The notes beneath the pieces are model-generated. The model made no database searches. It worked only from the letters and a program-made list of their open reading frames with translations, and was not told where the DNA came from. This document shows positions 17,573 through 25,743 of a stretch of DNA of 64,000 bases, piece after piece. Position 1 is the stretch's first letter, and every line of letters starts with the position of its first letter. A program made the translations under genes and the position numbers. The stretch is from DATAOG01 sp963757395. Its GTDB lineage: Bacteria > Pseudomonadota > Alphaproteobacteria > Geminicoccales > Geminicoccaceae. The stretch lies in the NCBI GenBank assembly GCA_963757395.1, contig CAVWRK010000020.1, positions 41,772 through 105,771 on the forward strand. Reading direction: 5' to 3'.

Positions 17573-18790
17573 CTAGGTTTTCTTGAGCAGCTTTTGCCAG
17601 ACGCCGGACCGGCCCGCGGTACCCGCCGGAGCGCCGCACAGGCGCTCGGTAATCTGGCGCAAGCCCGCCGCCACCGGGCCTTTGCCCGAGGCGACCGGCT
17701 GTCCGAAGTTGGTCGCGGCGGCGACCGTCCTGGCATCGAACGGCAGCACCAGGTCGAGCTTGCGGGCGACGCCCTTCTCGAACTCGGCGCGTGGCATCTC
17801 GCCCTGCTTGTGCTCACCGGCCCGATTGACGACCAGCGTGATGTTGCAGGACGCGTTGGTGGTCGGCAGCATGCCGGTGAGGCGCATCGTGTCGCGCATG
17901 CCGGCGAGCGACAGATCGGTGACCAGGATCATGTCGGTCGCGCTCTGCAGGATCTGTTGCGTGCAGGGGCTCGGATTGCGGGGCACGTCGACCACGACGT
18001 AGTGGAACTTGTTGCGCAGCTCGGTCGTGAGCAGCTCGACGGCGCCGTAGTCGAGCAGCAAGGTCTCGTCGGGGCTTTCTTCGGCGCTGAGCACGAACAA
18101 CCGCTCGGAATGCTGGATCAGCACGCGGTCCATGAACAGGCCGTCGATCCGGTTCGGGTTCTCGAGAGCCTCGCGCAGGCCGTGGCTCGGCTCCAGGTCG
18201 AGCGACAGCGCGACGGTGCCGAACTGGAGGTCGAGGTCGACCAGCGCGACCCGGCGCCGCCGGTCGTGGGCGATCAGCCAGGCGACGCTGGTCGCCACGG
18301 TGGTCGCGCCGACTCCGCCCCGGGTGCCGGTGACGGCGACCAGCTTGCCGAGCTTCTGGTTGCCCTTGATGACGCCGGTCTGCTCGGTCGCGGCGAGGAT
18401 CGCCTTCTGCAGCAGAGCCGGCGTGATCGGCTTGACCAGATAGTCGGCGACGCCGTGCTGCAGCAGGTCGCGGAACAGGCCGCAGTCGTTGCGGTTGCCG
18501 ACGGCGACCACGGTCACCCCCGGCTCGCAGACATCGGCCAGCGCATTGATGTCGGACAGCGGCAGATCGGAGTCGCTGACATCGATCAGCAGCAGCTTGG
18601 GTGAGCGCTGCTCGCCGAGATGCTTGACGGCATCCTTGACCGTCCCCTGCCGGATCGAGGCGTGCGGCAGCATCATCTCGCCGACCACCTGGTCGATCAC
18701 GGCGAAGGTTTCGGGATCGGCGACGAACGCGAGAAACTGCTCGCGCTGCTCGGCGCCGGCCTGTTCGGTGGTTGCGATCGCGGTCGCCAT
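17573..18790 (-). CDS. cpaE: pilus localisation ATPase CpaE/TadZ
   Basis: The 405-residue product has an N-terminal receiver-like domain (about residues 15-135) without a clear phosphoacceptor pattern. A MinD/ParA-type ATPase domain follows, with the deviant Walker A TRGGVGATT at residues 156-164. CpaE places the Tad machinery at its site in the cell. The ATG at 18790 overlaps the cpaD stop (TGATG); a GTG one codon earlier is also possible. The short gap to cpaF suggests one transcript. Confidence 0.92.
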   Translation of the reverse strand: MATAIATTEQAGAEQREQFLAFVADPETFAVIDQVVGEMMLPHASIRQGTVKDAVKHLGEQRSPKLLLIDVSDSDLPLSDINALADVCEPGVTVVAVGNRNDCGLFRDLLQHGVADYLVKPITPALLQKAILAATEQTGVIKGNQKLGKLVAVTGTRGGVGATTVATSVAWLIAHDRRRRVALVDLDLQFGTVALSLDLEPSHGLREALENPNRIDGLFMDRVLIQHSERLFVLSAEESPDETLLLDYGAVELLTTELRNKFHYVVVDVPRNPSPCTQQILQSATDMILVTDLSLAGMRDTMRLTGMLPTTNASCNITLVVNRAGEHKQGEMPRAEFEKGVARKLDLVLPFDARTVAAATNFGQPVASGKGPVAAGLRQITERLCGAPAGTAGRSGVWQKLLKKT

Positions 18791-19542
18791 CACTGTCCGA
18801 CCTTCTCTTTCTGGAGTTCGATCACCTTGCCGGTGCGATAGCGCACGATGCCCTCGGCCTCGTGAACACCATCGGCAGGACCGAGCGTCCGGCCGCGCAC
18901 CAGGTCCGCCGGCTCGGCCACCATCAGGCCGAGATTGGACTGGGTGGCGCAGCCGAAGTTGCTGTGCGGCTGGTTGGCGAAATCGGTGCCGCTCTGCCGG
19001 CTCCAGTCGGGGCAGGCCGGCAGGGTGACCAGATAGCGCTCGAGCACCAGCTCGACCCGGCGGTTCTGACGCCAGACCTCGGGACCGGTGCCGGCGGCGG
19101 CCGGGATCGCCTCACCGTAGGCGCTGGTGGTCACGGTCAGATCCGGGAAGCCGTGCCGGCGCAAAAAGGCGGTCACGGCTTCGGCGCGGCGCCCCGCCAG
19201 CTCGAGGTTGTAGAGATCGCTGGCGCGCTCGTCGGCGTGGCCCTCGAGCCGGATCGTGTCGCGCGTGCCCGGCTCGACGGTGGCCAGGAAGGTCAGCAGA
19301 CGGTCCTGCTCGAGCCCGGTGATGTCGGCCTGATCGGTGTCGAAGTAGACCGAGTGACGGTACTCGGCGCGATCGACCTCGAGCTTCTTGGGCGAGCTCG
19401 CCTCGAGCCAGCCGAGACTGGCATTGGGCTGCAGAGCGGCCGAGGAGCAGGCGCTGAGCCCGAGGCCGAGGATCGAGGCCCAGAGCCACGGGCACGACCG
19501 CCGCGGCCGGGCGCTCTGGGGATGCTGCAGGGCAGCCGTCAT
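18790..19542 (-). CDS. cpaD: Tad pilus outer-membrane lipoprotein CpaD
   Basis: From the ATG at 19542 (MTAALQHPQS) the protein has 250 residues with a lipoprotein signal LGLSAC, lipidated at Cys32. The middle contains VYFDTDQADITGLEQ and IRLEGHADERASDLYNLELA, an OmpA-like arrangement seen in CpaD proteins. The C-terminal part has DWSRQSGTDFANQPHSNFGC, the CpaD signature region. It helps the CpaC secretin in the outer membrane. It is followed directly by cpaE. Confidence 0.9.
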   Translation of the reverse strand: MTAALQHPQSARPRRSCPWLWASILGLGLSACSSAALQPNASLGWLEASSPKKLEVDRAEYRHSVYFDTDQADITGLEQDRLLTFLATVEPGTRDTIRLEGHADERASDLYNLELAGRRAEAVTAFLRRHGFPDLTVTTSAYGEAIPAAAGTGPEVWRQNRRVELVLERYLVTLPACPDWSRQSGTDFANQPHSNFGCATQSNLGLMVAEPADLVRGRTLGPADGVHEAEGIVRYRTGKVIELQKEKVGQ

Positions 19543-19552
19543 CACCGTTCTC

Positions 19553-20998
19553 CTATTCCAGAACGAAGCCGACCGGGCCGGCCAGGCGCTGTCCCTCGGG
19601 CCCGATGGGACCACCCCGACCGGGTTGCAGGCGGGCGCTGTGGAGCCGACCCTCGAGGATGCGCTCGATGTCGCTCGGCGCCCGATAGCCATCGGTCGGC
19701 GACGCCATGACCGGCGCGTCGACCGGCCGCACGAGATAGGGCGTGACGATGATCACGAGCTCGGTCTCGTTGCTCTGGAAGCGCTGCGAGCGGAACAGGA
19801 CGCCGAGCACCGGCAGGTCGCCGAGGCCAGGATATTTGCTCAGCCGGGTCTGAATGTCGCTCGACATCAGGCCACCGATCGCGAACGACTGGCCGCTGCC
19901 GAGCTCGACCGTGGTCTCGGCCCGGCGGGTGGCCAAGCCGGGGATCACCAGCCCGTTGATGGTGATCGAGCCCTTCTCGGAGAGGTCGCTGACCTCGGGG
20001 CGGACCTTGAGGCTGATCCGATCGGCGCTCAGCACGGTCGGCGTGAACGCCAGGCTGATGCCGAAATCCTTGAACTCGATGGACAGGCCGTTGGTGCCGT
20101 TGTCGACCGGGATCGGGAACTCGCCGCCGGCGAGGAAGCTCGCGGTCTCGCCGGACAGCGCGGTCAGGTTGGGCTCGGCGAGCACGTTGACGAGGCCCTC
20201 CTCGGCGAGCGCGTCGATCGCCGCGTTGACCGAGTCGTTGCCGCTGCTGAAGTTACCGAAGGCGCTGTTCGCGCCCCCGGCGTCACGCAGGAAGGAGCCG
20301 GCGGCGTTGGTCACCGCGCGACCGCTGACCAAGCCGAAGGCAAAGTCGCCGGTCTTCAGGAACGCTTCCAGGTTGATGCCGAACTGCTTCAGCACATCAC
20401 GCGAGACCTCGGCGACGCGCACTCGCAGATGCACCTGGGTCGGCGCGTCGACCTGCACGCGGTTGAGCAGGGTCTCCTTGTCGCCGAGGTAGCGCTCGGC
20501 CAGCTCGCGCAACTCCTGTGCCTGGATCGGGTTGTCGACCTGACCGGTCAGGACGATGCTGCCGTTGACCGAGGCGACCTCGACCCGGCTGGTTGGCAGG
20601 AGCTGCTGGATGGCCTCGTGCAGCCCGGACAGATTGTGCTGCACGACCACATGGGTGCGCAGCAGCAACTGGTCGTTCTCGTCGACCGCGTACAGGCTGG
20701 TCTCGCCGGCACGTCGCCCGAACAGATAGACGATGCTCGGCGACTGCGCCTGCACATCGGCGATCTCGGGGTCGGCGACGAACACCGTGGCCGCCGGCCG
20801 CGGCAGGCGGATCACGCGACCCTTGTGCAGCTCGATGGTGAGCGTGCCTTCGGTCGCGATCGTCTCCGCGGAGCCCTGACCGGCGGCCGGGGTCGCCAGC
20901 AGGCTGACGACCAGGACCAGCCCGAGGCTGAGGAGCGGGCGCGGTGTGGCGTTCAGGAGGGTGGCCCGGCGCCCGCGGCAGATGTGCGCGAAACTCAT
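19553..20998 (-). CDS. cpaC: Tad pilus secretin CpaC/RcpA
   Basis: The 481-residue protein has a signal peptide (LGLVLVVSLLATPAAGQ) and an N-terminal pilus-formation domain with VRLP-type beta segments. A BON-like domain near residues 125-190 follows (VNGSIVLTGQVDNPIQAQEL), then the secretin domain with VNVLAEPNLTALSGETASFL and the C-terminal GGLMSSDIQTRLSKYPGLGD. It forms the outer-membrane ring for the Flp pilus. Its ATG overlaps the cpaB stop codon by one base (TAATG). Confidence 0.94.
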   Translation of the reverse strand: MSFAHICRGRRATLLNATPRPLLSLGLVLVVSLLATPAAGQGSAETIATEGTLTIELHKGRVIRLPRPAATVFVADPEIADVQAQSPSIVYLFGRRAGETSLYAVDENDQLLLRTHVVVQHNLSGLHEAIQQLLPTSRVEVASVNGSIVLTGQVDNPIQAQELRELAERYLGDKETLLNRVQVDAPTQVHLRVRVAEVSRDVLKQFGINLEAFLKTGDFAFGLVSGRAVTNAAGSFLRDAGGANSAFGNFSSGNDSVNAAIDALAEEGLVNVLAEPNLTALSGETASFLAGGEFPIPVDNGTNGLSIEFKDFGISLAFTPTVLSADRISLKVRPEVSDLSEKGSITINGLVIPGLATRRAETTVELGSGQSFAIGGLMSSDIQTRLSKYPGLGDLPVLGVLFRSQRFQSNETELVIIVTPYLVRPVDAPVMASPTDGYRAPSDIERILEGRLHSARLQPGRGGPIGPEGQRLAGPVGFVLE

Positions 20999-21861
20999 TA
21001 GTTTGATCCCTGCTGGACCTTGACGTCTTCGGTGTTGCTGCCACGCAGCACGAGCAGTCGCGACGACACCCGACCGGCGCTGAGGACGTGGGAAACGTCC
21101 TTGTCCCAGGTCATGCTGTCGGACCTGGTCGGTATCGCGTTGTCCGCCTCCTGATCGGCTGCCAGGCTGCGCAGGCTCAGCGACAGCTTGCCGAGCTCGG
21201 TCAACAGCACGACCGATTCGGCCTGCTGCGGTGTCACCTCGAAGGTGGCGGTCTTGGCTTTCTCGTTGGCCTTGCCGGGCTCGGCCGCGTCGCTGACCTC
21301 CGCGCCCATAGCGATGATCCGGATGTTCTTGAGCACGGTCTCGCTGACCCGGCGGGTCGTGCCCCCGTTGTCACCGGAGGTCAGGGCCTGGGTCAGGATC
21401 AGATCGACCCGGTCGCCCGGGAAGATCAGGCCGGCGTTGCTCGTGGTCGGCGTGATCGGCACCGAGATCGCCCGCATGCCGGGATTGAGCACCGCGGCCA
21501 GAAAGCCGCGCTCGCCCGGCTTGACCACCGCGCCATCGGTGATCGGCTCGCCAGCGGCGATCAGGCCGCGGACCACCGCGCCGACCATCTCGGTGTCGGC
21601 CCGCTTGCCGCGGAGCACGTAGGTCTCCGGAACGTCATCGGTCGGCCAGCGCTGCCAGCGGAGGTGCTGAGGCTTGAGGAAGAGGCCGGCCGGCAGGTCG
21701 ATGTCGGCGACCAGGACCTCGTGGATCGCCTCCTTGGGGGCCGGCGCGGCGACCGCGGCGACGGCGGTTTGCTGGCCCTCGATCCAGCTGCGCGCGTACA
21801 TCGCCGTGCCGCCGGCAGCGATCACGGCGATCAGCAATACGATGATGCGACGCGGGCCCAT
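20998..21861 (-). CDS. cpaB: Tad pilus assembly protein CpaB
   Basis: The 287-residue protein has one N-terminal membrane helix (residues 5-25), an SAF-like domain (VLVADIDLPAGLFLKPQHLRW), and the RcpC/CpaB domain with NPGMRAISVPITPTTSNAG and FPGDRVDLILT. It is periplasmic, stabilises the secretin and may bind peptidoglycan. It is followed without a gap by cpaC and lies 13 bases after cpaA. Confidence 0.92.
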   Translation of the reverse strand: MGPRRIIVLLIAVIAAGGTAMYARSWIEGQQTAVAAVAAPAPKEAIHEVLVADIDLPAGLFLKPQHLRWQRWPTDDVPETYVLRGKRADTEMVGAVVRGLIAAGEPITDGAVVKPGERGFLAAVLNPGMRAISVPITPTTSNAGLIFPGDRVDLILTQALTSGDNGGTTRRVSETVLKNIRIIAMGAEVSDAAEPGKANEKAKTATFEVTPQQAESVVLLTELGKLSLSLRSLAADQEADNAIPTRSDSMTWDKDVSHVLSAGRVSSRLLVLRGSNTEDVKVQQGSN

Positions 21862-21874
21862 GGGGCGTGCCTCC

Positions 21875-22462
21875 TCAGAGCTTCATCAACTCGATGACGA
21901 CCGCGACGCCGCCGGCGGCGATCGCGATGCCATAGGGCAGGGTGGTGGGCGCCGGCACGGCTGACGCCGGGCCGGCCGGGACGCTGGGCTCCGACCGTCC
22001 GGCGGCTGCGACCGACGCGCCGCCGCGACCGGTGCTGGCCAAGCCGAACCCGGCGAGATGGGCGTGGATCAGCGGGCTCCAGCGCCAGTACCAGAGACTG
22101 GCCAGACCGACGATCCCGCCGGTCAGCGTGGTCACGATGGCGAACAGTACGAACTGATCGACCCCGGCCCAGAGGCTGATCGCGGTGATCAGCTTGACGT
22201 CGCCGCCGCCGACCAGTTCGCGGGCGAACAGGACCAGCCCGACCAAGCCAACCAGGAGGCTGACGCCGAGCGCGCCCGGCCAGGCCACCGGCACCGGGCT
22301 GAGCAGCAGGTAGGCGGGATAGAGCGCGGCGACGCCGCCGTTCAGCCAGTTGGGGATGCGGCGCTCGCGCAGGTCGGTGATCGCGGCCAGGATCAGGAGC
22401 GTCAGCAGGCCGGCGAAGCAGGCGTAGAGCAGCCACATCGTGACATCTGGGGCGCGCGCCAT
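21875..22462 (-). CDS. cpaA: prepilin peptidase CpaA/TadV
   Basis: Starting at 22462 the product has 195 residues with about five membrane helices. The two catalytic aspartates of the A24 family are present: Asp30 in ITDLRERRIPN and Asp88 in GGGDVK. It cleaves the leader peptide of Flp prepilins at the inner membrane. The C-terminal 45 residues (after about 150) are an alanine- and proline-rich insert followed by a final helix, longer than in short CpaA proteins. A second possible start, ATG at residue 9, would remove only the cytoplasmic tail. Confidence 0.88.
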   Translation of the reverse strand: MARAPDVTMWLLYACFAGLLTLLILAAITDLRERRIPNWLNGGVAALYPAYLLLSPVPVAWPGALGVSLLVGLVGLVLFARELVGGGDVKLITAISLWAGVDQFVLFAIVTTLTGGIVGLASLWYWRWSPLIHAHLAGFGLASTGRGGASVAAAGRSEPSVPAGPASAVPAPTTLPYGIAIAAGGVAVVIELMKL

Positions 22463-22476
22463 CGGCCGGCCGCGTC

Positions 22477-22716
22477 CTAGGACGCACCCCCGATGGCGGT
22501 GATCAGGGCCGGCAGCGGCAGCGCGACCAGCGCCTCGCCGAGGTTGCCGAGCGCACCGATGAGGACGACGGCGATCAGGCCGGCCAGCAGGGCGTACTCG
22601 ATCGAGACACCGCCCGCAGTCGCCCGAAGCATGCGCAGCGCCCGCGCCACGACGCGTCTCGATAGCCGGGAAATCGCGGTTCGGCTCAAGGCTGCGCCTC
22701 TTTCCATGATGTCCAC
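22477..22716 (-). CDS. second Flp-type pilin-like protein
   Basis: This 79-residue protein has a 35-residue basic leader and then GGVSIEYALLAGLIAVVLIG. Cleavage after Gly35 puts Glu40 at position +5, the Flp prepilin rule. The leader is much longer than in the first pilin, and the C-terminal tail (LVALPLPALITAIGGAS) is short. It may be a minor pilin. It lies between the main pilin gene and cpaA, so it is likely co-expressed with the operon. The start may be Met1 or Met4. Confidence 0.75.
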   Translation of the reverse strand: MDIMERGAALSRTAISRLSRRVVARALRMLRATAGGVSIEYALLAGLIAVVLIGALGNLGEALVALPLPALITAIGGAS

Positions 22717-22791
22717 GACCTGCCACCTACGATCGGATGCGGCATCGGCGGCCGCGGGTGCCGCCGACGCCCGGCTCCGATGGACTTGCGA

Positions 22792-22956
22792 TCAGCCGCC
22801 CAGCTGGGCAGAGACCGACTGGAAGGTGGTCTTCAGGCTGCCGCCGAGTTGGCTGAGGACGCCGATGATCGCCACCGACACCAGCGCCGCGATCAGGCCG
22901 TACTCGATCGCCGTCGCACCGCTCTCGTCCTTGATGAACCTGTTGAAGATGCTCAT
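22792..22956 (-). CDS. flp: Flp/Fap major pilin
   Basis: From the ATG at 22956 the protein has 54 residues: MSIFNRFIKDESG, then ATAIEYGLIAALVSVAIIGV. Prepilin peptidase would cut after Gly13, leaving Glu18 at +5. The length and the IEYGLIAAL motif are exactly those of Flp pilins that form the Tad pilus fibre. A purine-rich ribosome site (GGGGGAA in the minus strand) precedes this ATG, which decides it over an upstream in-frame start at 23016. It is the first gene of the operon after an AT-rich promoter region. Confidence 0.93.
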   Translation of the reverse strand: MSIFNRFIKDESGATAIEYGLIAALVSVAIIGVLSQLGGSLKTTFQSVSAQLGG

Positions 22957-23090
22957 GGAACGTTCCCCCATGTCTATGTACGTGACGGGATGACTTTGCC
23001 TGATATGTCTTAACAAAAGGTATATTTGGCTCGAACCGGTAAGTTCATGTTCTATTGACCTTGATTGAAATTAACTAAAGCGAGAAATAT
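22957..23090 (-). promoter_or_regulatory. AT-rich upstream region of the pilin gene
   Basis: This stretch is clearly richer in A and T than its surroundings, especially 23005-23095, and lies just before the major pilin gene on the minus strand. It should contain the promoter of the tad operon. Individual -35 and -10 boxes cannot be assigned with confidence. Confidence 0.45.
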
Positions 23091-24032
23091 TTAGCTTTTA
23101 CTTTGCGTGAGGACGGGGGCGGCGGTCAGATCCGGCCGGGACGGCAGCGGCAGGGCGAGCGCGAGGCCGAAGAAGATGATGTCGCCGGCGGTCGTCACTA
23201 GGCGCAGCGCCAGGGCGACCGCGGCGCTCGCCTCGGCGCCAAGGGCGCGATCGAGCGCGAGGATCAAGACCGCCTCGCGGACGCCGATGCCGGCCGAGGC
23301 ACCGGGCGCGACGAAACCCGCGACCCAGGCAAGCGCCAGGGCGGAGATGCTGGTCAAAGGGTTGAGCGCGACCGGCCCGGGATCGCCCAGCACCGCCGCC
23401 AGAAGCCAGAGCACGCCACCCGCGATCCCAAAGAAGGCGGCGTGCAGGGCCGCCGCGCGCAGCAGGGCGCCCGCGGCCAGGCCGCCGGCGCGAGAGGCAG
23501 TCGCCAGCGGCCGGAGACGCCTTGCCAGGAGTCTCGGCGCGGCCAGCACCAACGCCAGGGCCAACAGGGCGCCGGCCGCGAGCCCGATCGACCAGGCGCC
23601 GGACCGCGCGACCGCGAGCGGCAGGGCGAGGCCGGCGGCGAGCGCGACCTGCAGGGCCGTCTCGACCAGCGAGGCGAGCGCGAGCGCGGCCTGTGAATGC
23701 CCGAGCGCGCGCCCCAGCACCTGCCGGCCGACCAGATGGAAGCAATTGCCCGGCAGATATTTGGCGATCTGGCTGCGGCCATAGATCGCGTGGTAGCCGG
23801 ATGGCGGTCCTGGCGGGCGCTCGGCGGCCAGGATCTGCCGCCAGGCCGCGGACAGCAGAAAGCCGGCCAAGCCATACACCAGCGCGCCGACGATCGTGAC
23901 CAGCAGCAACGGCTCCAGGCGCGCACGGAGTAGCGCCCAGGGAGTCGCCTGGGCCAGCTGCGTGCCCACGAACCAGAACGACAGCGCGACCAGCAGCCAG
24001 CCGAGCCAGCGGCCGAGCTGCCGGTAGCGCAT
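23091..24032 (-). CDS. lysylphosphatidylglycerol-synthase-type flippase-like membrane protein
   Basis: From the ATG at 24032 (MRYRQLGRWLGW) the product has 313 residues and about eight membrane helices. It shows the UPF0104/LPG synthase TM pattern: YGRSQIAKYLPGNCFHLVGR near residues 90-110 and GFVAPGASAGIGVREAVLIL near residues 235-255. Such proteins are thought to flip lipid-linked or aminoacylated lipids. Its position in a run with a methyltransferase, a GT2 and an STT3-like protein suggests a role in lipid-linked glycan handling, which is inference. Confidence 0.72.
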   Translation of the reverse strand: MRYRQLGRWLGWLLVALSFWFVGTQLAQATPWALLRARLEPLLLVTIVGALVYGLAGFLLSAAWRQILAAERPPGPPSGYHAIYGRSQIAKYLPGNCFHLVGRQVLGRALGHSQAALALASLVETALQVALAAGLALPLAVARSGAWSIGLAAGALLALALVLAAPRLLARRLRPLATASRAGGLAAGALLRAAALHAAFFGIAGGVLWLLAAVLGDPGPVALNPLTSISALALAWVAGFVAPGASAGIGVREAVLILALDRALGAEASAAVALALRLVTTAGDIIFFGLALALPLPSRPDLTAAPVLTQSKS

Positions 24033-24046
24033 CGGTCCGACTGCCG

Positions 24047-24688
24047 TTAGCGGGTACGGCAGAGCGCCATGGTCCAGGGCAGCGGCGTACAGAGCTCGAC
24101 CACCTCGACATGCTCCTGGAGCAGAGCCAGGAAGGCGGGCGTCGACCAATGCTGCAGGTGACCGGGGGTGTTGCCGAGAGCGCGGCAGTAGCGCCCGCGA
24201 GCGAGGTTGAGCACCCGCCAGAGCGGCTCGCGCGGAACGCTGACGATCAGGTTCGGCCGGGCGAGGCGGACGAGCGTCCGGAGCGCCCGCACCGGATCCG
24301 GCAGGTGCTCCAGCACCTCGCAGCAGAGGACCAGCTCGGCGTCATCCCGGCCGGGCTCGAGCTCGTACAGATCCGCGACCCGGAAAGCGGGGGCGAGACC
24401 GCGCGCCGCGGCCCGCCGTTGCGCCTCGTCGACCACCTCGGGCGACAGATCGCTGCTACGGACGCTCAGGCCTTCGGCCGCCAGCATCAGGCTCAGGTGA
24501 CCCTCGCCGCAGCCGACCTCGTGAATTTCGCGCGCGCCGCTGCTCCAGACCAACTGCCGGAGCGTGGTCGTGAAATTGGTGACCAGCAGGCGGGCGAGCG
24601 GATTGCGCGTCGTGTATTTGGGATAGACATTGCCGGCGACCGTCGTCCCGGGGTTGGCCGGCGGGGGCGAGGACATCAACGCGGGCAT
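24047..24688 (-). CDS. class I SAM-dependent methyltransferase
   Basis: The 213-residue protein has the SAM-binding motif EVGCGEGHLSLML, the acidic strand SSDLSPEVVDEA and the later ELVLCCEVLEHLPDP. This is a ubiE/COQ5-like class I fold. The substrate is unknown; the genomic neighbours point to a glycan or a lipid. The start at 24688 or at 24676 (four codons later) are both possible. It is in the same direction as the GT2 upstream and the flippase-like gene downstream, with gaps of 32 and 14 bases. Confidence 0.82.
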   Translation of the reverse strand: MPALMSSPPPANPGTTVAGNVYPKYTTRNPLARLLVTNFTTTLRQLVWSSGAREIHEVGCGEGHLSLMLAAEGLSVRSSDLSPEVVDEAQRRAAARGLAPAFRVADLYELEPGRDDAELVLCCEVLEHLPDPVRALRTLVRLARPNLIVSVPREPLWRVLNLARGRYCRALGNTPGHLQHWSTPAFLALLQEHVEVVELCTPLPWTMALCRTR

Positions 24689-24720
24689 GAGGCGGCTCCA
24701 GGTCGCAGGGTCGCAGCCCG

Positions 24721-25737
24721 CTAGGCGGCCGATGACTTGGGGCGGCGTGCCGGCGAGCTCGGTAGGGCAGTCGCGTTGGGGGCGTCCGCGCGGGGGGCGG
24801 CCTGCTGCAGGTCGAGCAGCTTCTCGAGCAGCCGGCGGTTGACGGCGATCAGATCGGCGACCATGCCGATCAACCCGGTCAGCACGCCCATGCCCAGCAG
24901 CAACGCTCCGAGGATCACCGACTGGACGTGGCCCGCACCCTCGCCGACCTGGGTCAGATAGTAGAGGTAACGCAGGCCGAGCACGCCGCCGGCCGCGCAC
25001 AGCAGCAGCCCGACGCCGGCGAACAGCCGCAGCGGCTTGTAGGTCGCGAAGCTGCGCAGGATGGTGACGGCCGAGCGGAAGACGTAGTCGGGCAGGCTGT
25101 GGATCAGGCGTGACGGCCGGAGATCCGGGTTGGTCCGGATCGGCACCGAGGTCACGGCCATGTTCCTGCGCCCGGCCGCGATGATGGTCTCGAGGGTGTA
25201 GGTGTACTCGCCGTACACCTGGAGGCGTAGTGCGGCCGCCCGCGAGAGGGCGCGAAAGCCGCTCGGGGCATCGACCACGGTGGTCCTGGACGCCATCCGG
25301 ACGACCATGGAGCCCAGCAGCTGCAGCGCCTTCTTGGTGCGCGAGAAATGCGCCGTGGCGACGATCGGCCGGGCGCCGATCACCAGATCGGCCTCGCCGG
25401 CGAGGATCGGCGCGGTCAGCTTGGGGATGTCGTCGGCGCAGTACTGATTGTCGGCGTCGGTGTTGACGATCACGTCGGCGCCGGCGCGCACCGCCGCCTC
25501 GAGGCCGGCCGCAAAGGCGCGTGCCAGGCCCTGGTTGCGGCCGAGCCGGACGATGTGATCGACGCCGGCGGCCTTGGCCACCTCGATCGTGTCATCGGTG
25601 CTGCCGTCGTCGATCACCATCCAGTCGACGCGCGCGAAGCCGGGCACGCTGCGCGGCAGGGCCGCGAGCGTGATGCCGAGCGTCGCCGCCTCGTTGAAGC
25701 AGGGGATCTGGATGACCAGGGTCGGGCCCGCGGACAT
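24721..25737 (-). CDS. GT2 glycosyltransferase with C-terminal membrane anchor
   Basis: The 338-residue protein begins with the GT-A fold: VIQIPCFNEAATL, DWMVIDDGSTDDT and NTDADNQY, which carries the metal-binding DxD. Two hydrophobic helices follow (about residues 235-255 and 270-295), as in polyprenyl-phosphate sugar transferases of the DPM1/ArnC group. It probably loads a sugar onto undecaprenyl phosphate for use by the adjacent STT3-like or another GT-C enzyme. That link is inferred from adjacency (only 6 bases from the STT3-like gene). Confidence 0.85.
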   Translation of the reverse strand: MSAGPTLVIQIPCFNEAATLGITLAALPRSVPGFARVDWMVIDDGSTDDTIEVAKAAGVDHIVRLGRNQGLARAFAAGLEAAVRAGADVIVNTDADNQYCADDIPKLTAPILAGEADLVIGARPIVATAHFSRTKKALQLLGSMVVRMASRTTVVDAPSGFRALSRAAALRLQVYGEYTYTLETIIAAGRRNMAVTSVPIRTNPDLRPSRLIHSLPDYVFRSAVTILRSFATYKPLRLFAGVGLLLCAAGGVLGLRYLYYLTQVGEGAGHVQSVILGALLLGMGVLTGLIGMVADLIAVNRRLLEKLLDLQQAAPRADAPNATALPSSPARRPKSSAA

Positions 25738-25743
25738 GACGGC

